NCBI GenBank assembly: GCA_022496805.1
Contig: CM040102.1
Span: 558,001 to 622,000 of the forward strand
Origin: Pohlia nutans
Taxonomy: Eukaryota > Streptophyta > Bryopsida > Bryales > Mniaceae
Length of the DNA stretch: 64,000 bases
Reading direction: 5' to 3'
The first letter of the stretch is position 1. Each line of letters starts with the position of its first letter. Shown here piece after piece: positions 11,736 to 22,339 of the stretch. The translations under genes and the position numbers were made by a program. The notes under the pieces are model-generated. The model was given only the letters and a program-made list of their open reading frames with translations, ran no database searches and was not told the origin of the DNA.

Positions 11736-11960
11736 GGTCCGGTCTGCCGTCCGATCTGCGGGCCGTCTGATCTGCGGTCCGTCTCGCCGTCCGATCTGCA
11801 GGCCGTCCGATCTGGCGAACTGCGCGACCCGTCTGATCGCCGACAGCCGGTCGATCGGACGACGTGTGTCCGATCGGGTGGCGGACGGTGCGGGCCGTCC
11901 GATCGGGTGTTCGACCTAATCGGACAGCACGTCCGCCTATAAAGCCGTCCGACCAGAGCG
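11736..11960. repeat. GTCCGATC array upstream of the kinase-like gene
   Basis: At least eight copies of GTCCGATC or its reverse complement, many preceded by GCC, are packed into about 220 bp. GTCCGATCGGAC is a palindrome, so both orientations give the same core. A second array lies at 14874-15066 on the other side of the kinase-like gene. Confidence 0.8.
11938..11944 (+). promoter_or_regulatory. TATA box of the kinase-like gene
   Basis: TATAAAG sits between the last units of the GTCCGATC array and about 190 bp before the ATG at 12126. The position fits a core promoter, with the array as possible upstream elements. Inferred from sequence only. Confidence 0.5.
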
Positions 11961-12125
11961 GACGGCTCACTTTTTCCTCTTTACTCACATTATTGTGAGA
12001 GTAGTTACGGGTTGCTGTTGGTAGGGTTATCCCATCCTCTGGCTCGTCACTCGGGGAGGAAGAAGTCAGCGTTGCAGGGGTGTATATTTTGCCAATTTTT
12101 TAAACGATTCCGGAGCTCTGTCACC

Positions 12126-13618
12126 ATGCCGAAGGGAAAAAAGCATAAGATAGGTAAGACGACGGAACAAAAATCTCTTGAAGATAGCCCTTACATGCCG
12201 TCGAATGCGTGTAAGAAGTTTCTCCAACAGTTCACAGTGGATTTTTACCAAAACTACATGCTTATGGCGTTGGAGAGTAAGTTTGTTTGGTACAAAGAGC
12301 AGAGTGTGCAAAAATTTCAAGACGACATGGCGAAGAATATGTTGCAGGCTCTTCGGGATGGAATTTGGTACTGGGAGATGGAAAAGCGTGATTTCTCAAT
12401 GTGGTTGGGGTGGAGGGTGAAAGATTCTTTGTGGAATATCGAGGGAGTATTAACCAAGTATGGGAAGGACCACGAGCTGCTTCAGGACAATACGTATATT
12501 GAGGAAGTGATGAAGAAAGCAGACAGCTTTGTGAAGTTGATGAAACCATGGAGCTTTGGACGCCAGCGCAATCAAAATATCGGTTGGTGGAGACACGTTG
12601 CTGGTGGATCCGAGGAGTTAATGAAGAATAAGTTGGTCCACGTATGCCTGCTACGGCCAATGTCATTGAACTGGAGCACAGATCACTCAAAGGTGCATAT
12701 GCTACGGTGAAGAAGGTTCGAATTGAAGGAGCCCCAGGGTTTGAACCTTATTGGGAGTTTGCGGCGAAGCTTTCTAAACAGTGGAAGACAAGACCGGATC
12801 TTGCAAAATTGGAACACCAAAATGAAACGATGGCCGTTCGAATTGACCATCCAGGTGTTATACGGTATGTGGCTATTAATCCTTCGAAATATGAGGGTTA
12901 TGCATATTGGTGGAATGGTGGGACATTGCGACAAATGCTGAATTTAGACAACACGTACAGAGACGATATCTACGCGCGTACGTTGCATACAACTATGTCA
13001 GCAGACGATGTCATCAAAGCAAGTTATCTGAGGCGGTTCCGTAAAAAAAGAACAGAGTTGGCGTGGGCATTGGTGATTATCATGATGGAGGTACACATGA
13101 CCGACAACCTGCACAATGATTTATCTCCCGATAATATCCTTTTTCATTTCCCTGCGGACGAGACGTGTGTATACATTGGGGTATGTGACTGGGGCATGTT
13201 ATCCTTTTCGAGTGAGCCAATGAAGTCACTATATGGGTTCAACAGTACAGAGGAAATGGAGAAGGATCTTGCAGATCGGTATTGGGTGGATCCTACGATT
13301 GCTTATGTACGTAAGCTAGATGCAGATGTGGAGATACGTCCACTAGTGACGAAGGCAACTGAGGCATATGGAGTAGCAAAACTTGCGTTGCGCATCAACA
13401 AGGGCAACATGTCGGAGGATTACTGGAAGTTGCAGACGCCTGGAGAAACTTCAGTTGTTTATAGACAATAGGAGTTGGCAGATGTGTTCGAGAGCTATTT
13501 GAATCGATTGTGCAGCCCGAATCGAGAAAATATTGGAGGTTTAGGTCATTTAGTGACACGTTTTAGGATGACGTACCATTGGCCAGTACCGTTCGAGCAT
13601 TTTAGACATGTGTATTAG
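12126..13618 (+). pseudogene. Kinase-like protein, frameshifted
   Basis: The frame from ATG 12126 gives a basic start (MPKGKKHKIGK) and a helical, Trp-rich N-terminal region of about 165 residues. Near 12630 the frame must shift to go on as a protein-kinase-like domain: glycine-loop-like GAYATVKKV (about 12685-12715), lysine in FAAKLSK, catalytic loop LHNDLSPDNILF (HND in place of HRD), and CDWGM in place of DFG. An in-frame TAG at 13469-13471 follows, then 48 more codons in the same frame to TAG 13616-13618. The stop fits CAG to TAG. The altered HRD and DFG motifs suggest an atypical or inactive kinase even before damage. It stands alone between two GTCCGATC arrays. I recognise the fold, not the family. 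Confidence 0.65.
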
Positions 13619-14250
13619 GCAATACATAGTGATATAGTTCTTCTTGGTTTAGAGTAGTAGTAACGGTATTGAATTGTTCTATGGCTATTGTTGTGTGCTT
13701 ATGTATAGAACACGTGGACTTCTGTCCGACTATCAGTAAAACATTTTCCTTGTTGACATTTACGGAAAAAATAATTCCATATGTTTTATTGTGTTTGGGA
13801 TTTTGCTATCTCTATATTCATTGATATTTGTGGGTTTTGCAGCCATCAGTCCCGAGACTCCAATTTGGAATTTGTTTGCACACATGGGTACCTAACGTTA
13901 TTAGAATTTAGAAACACCCTCGATTTTCTTTAATATTTTGGAAAATAGTTCTTCCATGTGTTATTGGAATTTTGCTAACTCTATGGTTTTTGACTAGGAT
14001 TTGCAATCGGTGGATTTGTATTCACCGTTGGGATTGGAGAATAGACTTAATTTGAAGATTTTCCACCGTCGACAAATTTGAATGTTGGGTGTCCATTGTC
14101 CAAAATACAGAAGTATTTCTAAAGATGCTCGTATCATAGGTCTCTTTTAATTTCTTCACTTTCAGGTTTTTACTCCTTGTAAATATAACTTTGCCGTAAA
14201 CCTTAAATATAAGTTTTGATAAACCCATTGACAAAAATATATTTAACCCT
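13619..14250. other. Non-coding AT-rich stretch with a diverged duplication
   Basis: About 13745-13905 and 13925-14065 are diverged tandem copies (shared order: TTCCAT-TGTT, TTTTGCTA-CTCTAT, GGATTTGCA-like, GGAATTTG/GGATTGGAG). No gene seen. Confidence 0.4.
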
Positions 14251-14795
14251 GTAGCGCGCCGGCGTCCAAATTCTGGACGCCGGATGAATTTCAGCAGCTC
14301 AATTTCTGTGGTACCGGATGTTTTTCATCCATTTTTTTATTTATTTCATTCTTGTGCTAGTTGAATACCATTTGTACGGTATGGATCTTCCAAATAAGAT
14401 AATGTGAATTTTTGAATATTTACAAAAGTGATTAATGTCAAGTTTCAAACTTTCAATCTTAGTTCAAAAAAAAAGACCTTAAATATGATTTTCCATAGTA
14501 AGTAGAATCAAATAATGGAAACCATACCATCTTGTAGTGCATGTCATTCTAATTTCATTACAATATTTTTAAATTTTTTTGTGTTAATTTTGGATTTTTA
14601 ATTGAATTTCAAGAGAAAACCTTGCAAAATTACTTTAAAAATATTAATAATGAATATGATGAATCCAACCGTACGGATGTTATCTACACATTGACATTTA
14701 CAACTTTGTTTTGTACATCAACTCCATTTCCGTTTTTCATCAACCATTTTATAACAAATCTTTGAAAACAGTGTTGAATCGGGACTTTAAAGGGT
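14250..14795 (+). repeat. Dispersed ~540 bp repeat, copy 1
   Basis: The order of shared words (CTTGTGCTAGTT, TACCATTTGTACGGTATGG, TGTGAATTTT, GATGAATCCAAC, ACAACTTTG-TTTGTACAT) matches 25955-26525 in the same orientation. This copy begins with a perfect 10 bp inverted repeat, CCGGCGTCCA / TGGACGCCGG, at 14259-14283 around a 5 bp spacer. The class is unknown. Confidence 0.7.
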
Positions 14796-14873
14796 TAATT
14801 TGAATTTTTCCCTTATTTGAATAATAAAATCTGTAAATATTCAAAATATCTTCACATCATGTTGAAAACTGTG

Positions 14874-15066
14874 ATCGGACGTCCACTGCACTGTCCGATC
14901 GGGCACGTTCTCAGTCGTCCGATCGTGTAGCCGTCCGATCGCGCCGTCCTGCCGTCCGACCCAATCATCCGTCCGATCCCGCCGTCCGCCATTCTAATCC
15001 CACTCGCCCGTCCGATTGGGCACATTCTCAATCGTCCGATCGGGCAGCCGCTCGCCCGTCCGATCG
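14874..15066. repeat. GTCCGATC array downstream of the kinase-like gene
   Basis: About nine copies of GTCCGATC or near matches, many as GCCGTCCGATC, matching the word of the 11736-11960 array. The pair brackets 3.3 kb holding the kinase-like pseudogene. Confidence 0.8.
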
Positions 15067-15084
15067 AGCACCCAATTTCTGGGG

Positions 15085-15275
15085 AAAGGTCGTATGCGAG
15101 CGGTGAGCGGAGAGCGGAGAGCGGAGAGCAGAAATTAAAGAGCAGACTTTAAAGATTTTTGCAGTCTTTTTTAGGGTAAGGGTTCCTATAACCGTGGATA
15201 TTTTCATTTTATTATTAATATATTTTGGAAGAATTGGCGTGTATAACCGTGGAATTTGGGAGAATTTAGCAGTGA
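15085..15275 (+). repeat. GAGCGG run plus ATAACCGTGG unit, copy 1
   Basis: A short tandem run of GAGCGGTGAGCGGAGAGCGG is followed by two copies of TATAACCGTGGA. The same combination appears at about 36457-36700 and, more diverged, at 58640-58830, so this is a dispersed repeat family. Confidence 0.55.
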
Positions 15276-15284
15276 AATATGGAA

Positions 15285-15400
15285 TTTGGGACATTCATCC
15301 ACCGTCTTTCATATGACATTCATCCACATTCATCCATATATGGAACATTCATCCGTGGTTTTTCATCCACATTCATCCACATTCATCCATAACTGGTACA
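15285..15400 (+). repeat. ATTCATCCAC short tandem repeats
   Basis: About ten copies of CATTCATCC(A) in roughly 115 bp. Simple repeat, no coding meaning. Confidence 0.75.
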
Positions 15401-15714
15401 TTCATCTACGCATCACTCAAGCACACTTGACATTCCATATAGCAGACTTGCACCACACCCTGCTTTGCGTTACTCACACCACGCGTTACTCTATTGATAC
15501 GAGCACTACGACGTCATGAACACACGCACTCACCACAGCATAATTTCCATACGTATGACCCCCATACACATGACTCCCACTCATGCATAACCCTCACACC
15601 TATAACTGGCACATGTGACTCGCAACCTGTGGTCTCGAACTGTGTGACGCACTTGGCCAAATAAACAGCAAGACCACCCAAGGCTTTAAGCACAACGTGA
15701 CTTGCAGTACTGGC

Positions 15715-15995
15715 ATGAGGAAAGGAACACCATGACCAAAGGAACACCAAGTCCAGCGTGAGTGAGGAGCCATGACTAAAGGAACACCAAATCCAGCGTG
15801 AGTGAGGGGCATGATCACCAAAAACACCAAGACAGCGTGAGCGAGGAGCAGGATCACCATGAACACCAAGTCCAGCGTCAGTGAGGGGCATGACCACCAA
15901 GAACACCAAGACAGCGTGAGCAAGGAGCAGGATCACTAAGAACACCAAGGCAGCGTGAGCGAGGAGCATGATCACCAAGTACTCCAAGTCCAGCG
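15715..15995 (+). repeat. CACCAAG-AGCGTGAG tandem repeats
   Basis: Seven imperfect units of about 39 bp (GAACACCAAG, then AGCGTGAG-GAGGAGCATGATCACC). The reverse-strand open frames over them are repeat translations. A related array lies at 18664-19460. Confidence 0.7.
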
Positions 15996-16124
15996 TTAAG
16001 GGTTAAATGCTATCATGTACAGCCCCCTTCACGTGCGAGTGGGCGGAATCAAAATAGCCGGAGTGGGATATGCTGCAGAATTGTTCAATTGCTCATGCCA
16101 ACCCTAGCTAGACTCTGGACAGGA

Positions 16125-16260
16125 ATCCACGTGATGATTTCTAATTATCACGTGGCCACCACCATGATCAATTTGAAAACAGAGTTGAGGCTGCTGTTAC
16201 CGCCAACCCAGTTGTCTATAAAAGCAGCCTCGCTCACTTCAAACTTCATCATCCCCTCTG
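16125..16260 (+). promoter_or_regulatory. Orphan promoter: twin G-boxes and TATA box
   Basis: CCACGTGAT and ATCACGTGG form an inverted pair around 12 bp at about 16128-16157, giving two CACGTG G-boxes. TATAAAAG follows at about 16216-16223 in CTATAAAAGC, with a CT-rich stretch about 30 bp further on. This is a textbook plant core promoter. No open gene follows on this strand; the next gene is antisense, so it may belong to a lost gene or a non-coding transcript. GATTAGGGTTCGGACCCGAC is repeated at about 16424 and 16459. Confidence 0.5.
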
Positions 16261-16809
16261 CAGACCGACTGATATTTCAGCATAATTCAGTATTCGAAAT
16301 TTAGTCACCTCTGCCTTCTCATCTCAGCCTAATTTCGCACCCATTGGCATTATCTTTGCATAATAGCAATCTCATTTCCAGTTCTCTGATTCTACATCAA
16401 TTGAAGTTCATACATCACAGCCGAGATTAGGGTTCGGACCCGACCATGAAGACAGCAGATTAGGGTTCGGACCCGACCACCACCTGACTGCGTTACTTGC
16501 ACCACATGTGACTCGCGATACTCGCACTAAACCTGCCTCGCGCTACTCGCACCACATCTGACTCGCGTTACTCGCACAACAACTGACTCGCATAGGTCAC
16601 ACCACGGCATTACTCACGCAACTCAAACTACAGCTTGACTCTGTGACTCTAACCATTCCACACGATAATACTAACACCATAACTTGACTCCATTTCTCAC
16701 ACCACATTCTAACTCGAACATGACAACTAGCACCTTTACAATATTAAAACCAATGCCACACATACTAGATATATAAATTAGTTGCAAGGAAATACAATAT
16801 TGATGAGGG

Positions 16810-18662
16810 CTACTCACTATGTTGAAATTGAGATAAAGCTAGATCAAAATCAACCTCAGCATCAACATCCAAATACATTAAGACACGAGAATCATACTTC
16901 GGGGGGGGTTCTAACATAGGAGGTGGAGATACTTCCAATTCTTGCATCTGTGCAATGTTTTCAGCATATGAAAGCGGTCTCCAACTCTTAGCCGGACTTG
17001 CAAAAAGCCTGCAATGTAAAACATCATGAATGTTTAGACACAAAAGATGTAATAATGACCAAAATAAAACACAGATTAAATATAAATAGCAGCGGTAAGC
17101 AACACTTACTTACTGAGGGTCTTCCACACGACGACGCTTCACTGCAGCAGCCCTCTTTGGCTTCTTTGCAGATAACAGAGGAGCAGAAGGAATTGGCGGA
17201 GACTGGGTTAGAGATATCATGGGCTTAAGAAGAGCCTCAAATATTTTCTTGTCACCCTCCATGCCCACAACGTGTCTATCAATTCTCTTGCAAGCAGTGA
17301 TAGAATTCCCTATAAAAAACCACCACATCAACCACGACATAAGTACATATTAAAAACATGAAAAGCAAAAAAGAATAATGAGATTTTGCTAGAAAAGAAA
17401 TGTATAATGGTTCATACCAGTGCCAGCTGCAACATCGATTACAACGTCTCCAACAGTGGTCAACGCCAACACGAGACAAGCATAAAAATACTCATCTTTC
17501 TCCCTTGGGCCTCGCCATGGACGAGCACCATTCATGAGAGGGTTGGTGCAGTGGTTGATCAATGTGTCGTTTAGCCCCACGTTCAAACCGTGGGCAACCA
17601 ACTTTGGCACGTCACGAATCTGAAATGCTGAACTCCATGTGACAGAGTCCTCATCCCGAGAAACGCGCTTGAGTAGAAGAATATTAAACCTGTTCGTTGT
17701 AGTGTTGGGAACCCTTGCCGAACTCATGGGCAAGTAGTTCACGCCCATCCACTCTTTGCAAATTGCAAATCCAAAAGCGTCAAAAAACGTCTCTATGTCA
17801 TCAAGGACTTCGCCATTGTCAAATGGATAAAATAGCAGCAGTGCTCCATTATCATCAAGAATTTCATCTGCAAAGTCGAACAACTCATGAATGCAAATAG
17901 TTCTCAGGCCTCAAATTCCAAGTAGGTACCAGAGATGATGGCACTGAGACGTTTGGCACCAGTAGACCATCTGGAAGATCCGCAATCACCAACTCGGCAT
18001 GTCCACGCAAAGATGGCAACCCATGGAAGCTACGAGAACGAGAAGGAGAGCATGATAGAGAAAACTTCTGAACCTCACGAAGATGTTGCTGCTGCTCGAG
18101 AATGGAGGCGTTGATGACCGTGGCTTGCAAAATAAACTCACTCGGTGCAGGCTCAGATAAGGTAGGGGGACTCGGTTGCTGCACTCGGCTTTGAGAAAGA
18201 GGAAGGGAGTTGGCATCCGTCATCACCGTGTCTCCTCTAGTAGTAGTGGATGAAGCCTTACCCTTAGAAGTGGCCTTCTTCGATGCAACCTCCGTCACAC
18301 AGCTGCCGGCCTTTGTTGCCACCTTCTTCTTTGATGTAGCCTTCTCCTTCGATGGCGCCTTCTTCTTTGACTTTGCTGCATCTTCAGCTGCAGTCTCATC
18401 GACATTCTCGTCATCATCTTTGTCCTCATCAAACAGCTCAACATCAGGACTCAAAGACTTTTTGAGGTCAGCCTCCGAGTCAGGTACAAAACTTGGGGGG
18501 CACTCTATGTACCAGCAGCACTCCAAGAGGTGATCCCTGCTGAAGTTCCTCTTCTGCGTCTTTGTGAAGATGTATGTTGGTGAGGAAGAATCGCACCATC
18601 CTTGAACACAAGGTAGTAACTTTGAAATCACCCCAACTTTGAGGAGCACTTGCTTCATGTAC
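16810..18662 (-). pseudogene. N4/N6 amino-methylase-like gene, frameshifted, 5' part missing
   Basis: Read on the reverse strand: 18662 to about 17890, then after a one-base frameshift 17886 to 17418, then exons 17309-17114 and 17008-16810. The last two introns have GT-AG ends and join in frame. The first part has a Cys-rich start, an acidic and Lys/Ala-rich linker, and VIADLPDG in the place of the amino-methylase DPPY motif. It continues with a conserved block (DDNGALLLFYP), RFNILLLKR, then WRGPREKDEYF and VIDVAAGTG, the place of the FxGxG SAM-binding motif. That order (IV before I) fits the N6_N4_Mtase fold. DLPDG lacks the usual aromatic residue, so activity is doubtful. Upstream of 18662 the gene gives way to CACCAAG repeats. 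It could be a diverged family with a non-catalytic role. Confidence 0.6.
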
Positions 18663-18663
18663 C

Positions 18664-19460
18664 TACACCATGAACACCAAGAGCACCACGACAAGCATGA
18701 GCAATAAGAACCCTAAACCATAACCCTAAACCAAGAACAGCTTGAACAGTAAGACTACCATCACGAGCTTGATCACCACAACCAACATCACGAACGTGGT
18801 CAAATGCAATCAATTCTGCACCACAACGTGACTTGCGATGCTCACGATACTCCCCCAACCCGATATCCAAGCCCTAAACACCAAGGCATTGTGAGTGAGG
18901 AGTATGATCACCAAGAACACGAGTACCAGATTGAACACCAAGAACAGCATCACGAGCTTGATCACCCCAAGCACCATGACGAGCATGATCACTAGGACCA
19001 GCCTCATGCGTAACTAGGACCAGCCTCATTACGAGCAACACGAACCCTAAACCAACATCACGAGCACGAATTACACAATCAAAATGCACCCAACCCAGTA
19101 TTAGTCGGGGTCGACCCCTGAATCACAGCACCTTCTGACTTGGCTACTCACACCATTGGGTCGCACTTTGTTACTCACACCACTCGACTCGCGATCACCA
19201 AGAGGATCACAATAACCAAGAACACCAAGAACAGCTTGAACACTAAGCTAGCATCACAAGCTTCATCACCACGACCAACATCACAAACATGGTCGAATGC
19301 AATCAATTTTGCACCACAGCGTGACGAGCGATGCTCACAATATTCCCCTAACCCGATACCACAGCACGCGAAACTCCCAACAACGCCTGACTTGGTTACT
19401 CAAACCACACGAGTGACTTTGTTGCTCACACCACAGGACTCGCGTTACTTGCACCACTAG
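18664..19460. repeat. CACCAAG/CATGAGC low-complexity repeats
   Basis: Imperfect words such as ATGATCACCAAGAACACC, CATCACGAGC and ACTCGCGTTACTCGCACC fill this stretch, with a larger duplication (about 18722-18860 and 19205-19355 share AGCTTGAACA and GTCAAATGCAATCAATT-like strings). No gene. Confidence 0.6.
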
Positions 19461-20505
19461 TACAAATCATGGTGATTTGCCACCAACCAAACTTTGCATA
19501 AAACACCAAACTTGTATATTGGTGCAATGTGACACCAACATTGGTGGCAAAAAAAACCTCCTACTTCCATTGATGTTTGTACGTGAAATTTATTTGGATT
19601 TGACAGCATTAACAGTGCAATATTCATTATTTCTATATTGTTGGATTTTAAAGGCAACTGAGACACAACCAATTCATTTCATTCCTTACTTTTTATCTTT
19701 TTCACGTTTAATTTGTACTTTAGTTTTTCATAGTTTTATAATTTTTCAACAATGCAAAAAAAACCCTCGTATAATGATATCATGTATTCAGGATTACGAT
19801 ATCCATCTACATATGAAATTTATGTTTATGATGTTGCATATCCTTTTTCAAGGATTTCTCATACATAGCAACAACATACACATCACGTGGTTCAACAAAG
19901 TATCATAATTTATACACATCATTTTTCAAATATTGACAAATATCACGTAATACAAAAAAATTGGTGAATTATGTTCTACATTAATTTTGAGAAATATGTG
20001 AATTACAAAAATTATATGAATTTCAAAAATTACACGAATTGCAAGAAATACATGAATGTCAGGAATTACGTAAATTACAAAAAATACATGAATTATGTTC
20101 TACGTGAATTTCAAGAAAACATCCTCTTATTATTAAAATACAAGAGCTCCTCATCAAACACTTTACAACATCTACACATGAAAAAAAACGTTCAAAATTT
20201 TTTTGTATTGCAAAAGTTATGAAGGTTTAAAATTACTATATGTTTTTCTAACTCTGCTGTCACTTTAAATTGAATGTAGCAATTCTCTTACCTTTTTGCC
20301 AGTTTTTTTTATTGAAGTATGTTCCTCATTACAACACCTACCCATGAAAAAAAAAAACAATCAAAAATGTATTGTATTGCAAAAGTTATAAAGGTTTAAA
20401 CATTACTACATGTTCTTCTAACTCTGCTGTCACTTTAAATTGAATAGAGAAAAACTCTTAAATGTTCTACTAATTTTTTTAATTAGAGTACGTTCCTCAT
20501 TACAA
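19461..20505. other. AT-rich DNA with a ~180 bp tandem duplication
   Basis: No gene recognised. About 20145-20325 and 20328-20505 are tandem copies: both have CATGAAAAAAAA, TTGTATTGCAAAAGTTAT, AAGGTTTAAA, AACTCTGCTGTCACTTTAAA and GT-CGTTCCTCATTACAA. Short ACATGAATTACAAAA units occur at 19980-20100. Confidence 0.55.
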
Positions 20506-20510
20506 TACCT

Positions 20511-20805
20511 ACCCGAGGATAATTTTATCTCAATGAATCGTATCGTATATTCTATTGTACTTATCTTCGACACGAGGATAATTAACTCTGTGTTCATCAT
20601 GTCGTATATTCAGTTGTACTTATCTTCGAGTCGAGGATAATGGGTTCTGTGACTGAAGTGTCCCGGTCTGACATCCATGGTTCTCTTAAATATATGTATT
20701 GTCATGGAATATATACACGTTATCTTCGACTCGAAGATAAACCATTCTGCAACAGTATAAAGGTACCCAATAATGACTCCACTTATCCTCGAGTCGATGA
20801 TAACA
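20511..20805. repeat. Palindrome cluster 1 (core TATCCTCGACTCGAGGATA)
   Basis: Five copies or near copies of the word TATC(C/T)TCGA(C/G)TCGAGGATAA lie near 20512, 20563, 20621, 20721 and 20783. The same word forms larger clusters at 27996-28487 and 34225-34620 and occurs as near-perfect palindromes at 36127-36149 and 36278-36300. Here no gene accompanies it. Confidence 0.75.
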
Positions 20806-21789
20806 GAACGAATCAAGCTTTGAAATGATGGAACACATGAACAGTTCAATTCCACTCAATTCCGAGTTCCAAATTAAATATGTATCCACTTCAATGCATT
20901 GGATCACAATGCATTCCAATTTGCATAGCTAACGCAAGCTTGGGATATAAGCAATGGCATGCACAATTAAAAATAGAGCATACACTCAATGAATAAGAAA
21001 ACAATCCCTGCAATGTGCACTCTCCTAGTCTGCACCCCAGCAACTGAACTAATCAAGCACTGAATGCAGAAAACCACTCACCTATAGATTGAACCGCTGA
21101 ATTGAACTGCTAATTCAACCACACAACCATTGAACTGCACATTTGAGCGTAATGCTAAACAATCCATAACCAAGATCCTGTCGCCCCCTACACCATCTTC
21201 AAAACACACAGCAAAATAATACGGCACATAATGACATCAACACTAACATTCGGAGCGCTTCAGCCACGCGATAGCGCACACAACAGTTCTACAATACACA
21301 AGCGACAAGAACAGGGAGAGTCCGCAAGCAAGATAGACAAGAGCGGCGAGTGGTCGGAGGAGACAACAAAATGAGAGACGCAATACAAAATGAGAACGCG
21401 CGGGAGAGATGAGAATGAAGAAGCGCCCAAAGTTTCCGCCCTCTTGGATGCCTTTCCAAAACGGCATCCTAGTCTACAGTGAATTCGCAACGGCTTTCGC
21501 ACATAAATACAAAGCACCCCGCCACTATGCAACTCGCAGGTTACTATATTAAAAAAAACGATTAAAGCCAGTCACATTCGCTGTGGTCAGAGGAGCACGT
21601 TGGCCAACTACATTTTTACAGTCATCACTTATGAACTTCCTGAATTCTAAAAATTGGGTCCCTCAAAAGTGACAATGCCGCTATGTCAAACAAACTATTA
21701 GTGCCACTACAAAACCAAAACCAAAACCGCTTTAAACTCAAAAGCCGCTTCCAAAAACAAGTAACCCAGCTGTGCTGCAAAAGTCAAAA
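20806..21789. other. No gene recognised
   Basis: Unique-looking DNA of mixed composition. The reverse-strand open frames at 21243-21532 have no motif and overlap each other in different frames. I see nothing else. Confidence 0.4.
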
Positions 21790-22260
21790 TTAAAATTGGC
21801 GATTACTCCCCACCGATGCCGCATCCGATTCTCCACCTTCCGCCGTGACATAGAAAGATGTGTCTGATGATATCTTGATCACTTCTTTGGTCCCACCACC
21901 ATTCGAATTTGTGGGAGCACAATTACATAAGTCAAGTTGCACGCACCCGCAATCCTTTCTTATCACCGCCACTCCACGAAGTAAATCTGTAGAAGGACGG
22001 TTCACAATTCCTGCCACTTCAGCATATGAAACGCCAGAAAAAGCTTCCAACCGTGCCATCTCTTCGCCACAGTGGTAGTTCCAAACAAAATCATCTGCCC
22101 CACTAACAATCCCTCGCAACAATGGATGAGGAGGAAGATTTCTCTTCCATCGACATGCATCGGAACTGTAAACAAACCACAAAAACCCTGTTAATTCCCC
22201 TAAAGAATGAGGACGAGAAGGGAGAGACAAAACTCCATGGGTTGGGTGCCTAGAAGCCAT
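21790..22260 (-). CDS. Hypothetical small protein or exon
   Basis: From the ATG at 22260 a frame of 156 codons runs to the stop at 21790. The product has a mid-region rich in Trp, His and Cys (CGCVQLDLCNC) and an acidic end. I do not recognise it. A splice-like TTGTTTACAG inside the frame near 22168 leaves open that the true exon starts there and only the later part is coding. It has no neighbour that suggests a role. Confidence 0.3.
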   Translation of the reverse strand: MASRHPTHGVLSLPSRPHSLGELTGFLWFVYSSDACRWKRNLPPHPLLRGIVSGADDFVWNYHCGEEMARLEAFSGVSYAEVAGIVNRPSTDLLRGVAVIRKDCGCVQLDLCNCAPTNSNGGGTKEVIKISSDTSFYVTAEGGESDAASVGSNRQF

Positions 22261-22339
22261 GGTCAAAAAAGAAAAACAAGGAGGAGATGAATGAGGAAGG
22301 GGAAGGAGTGAATGAGGAATGAGAAAAAGTTCACACATT

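Noticed and set aside
15514..15987. A 157-codon hydrophobic reverse-strand frame
   Set aside because: Its Leu/Val/Ala repeats mirror the CACCAAG-AGCGTGAG tandem array; two frames are open together.
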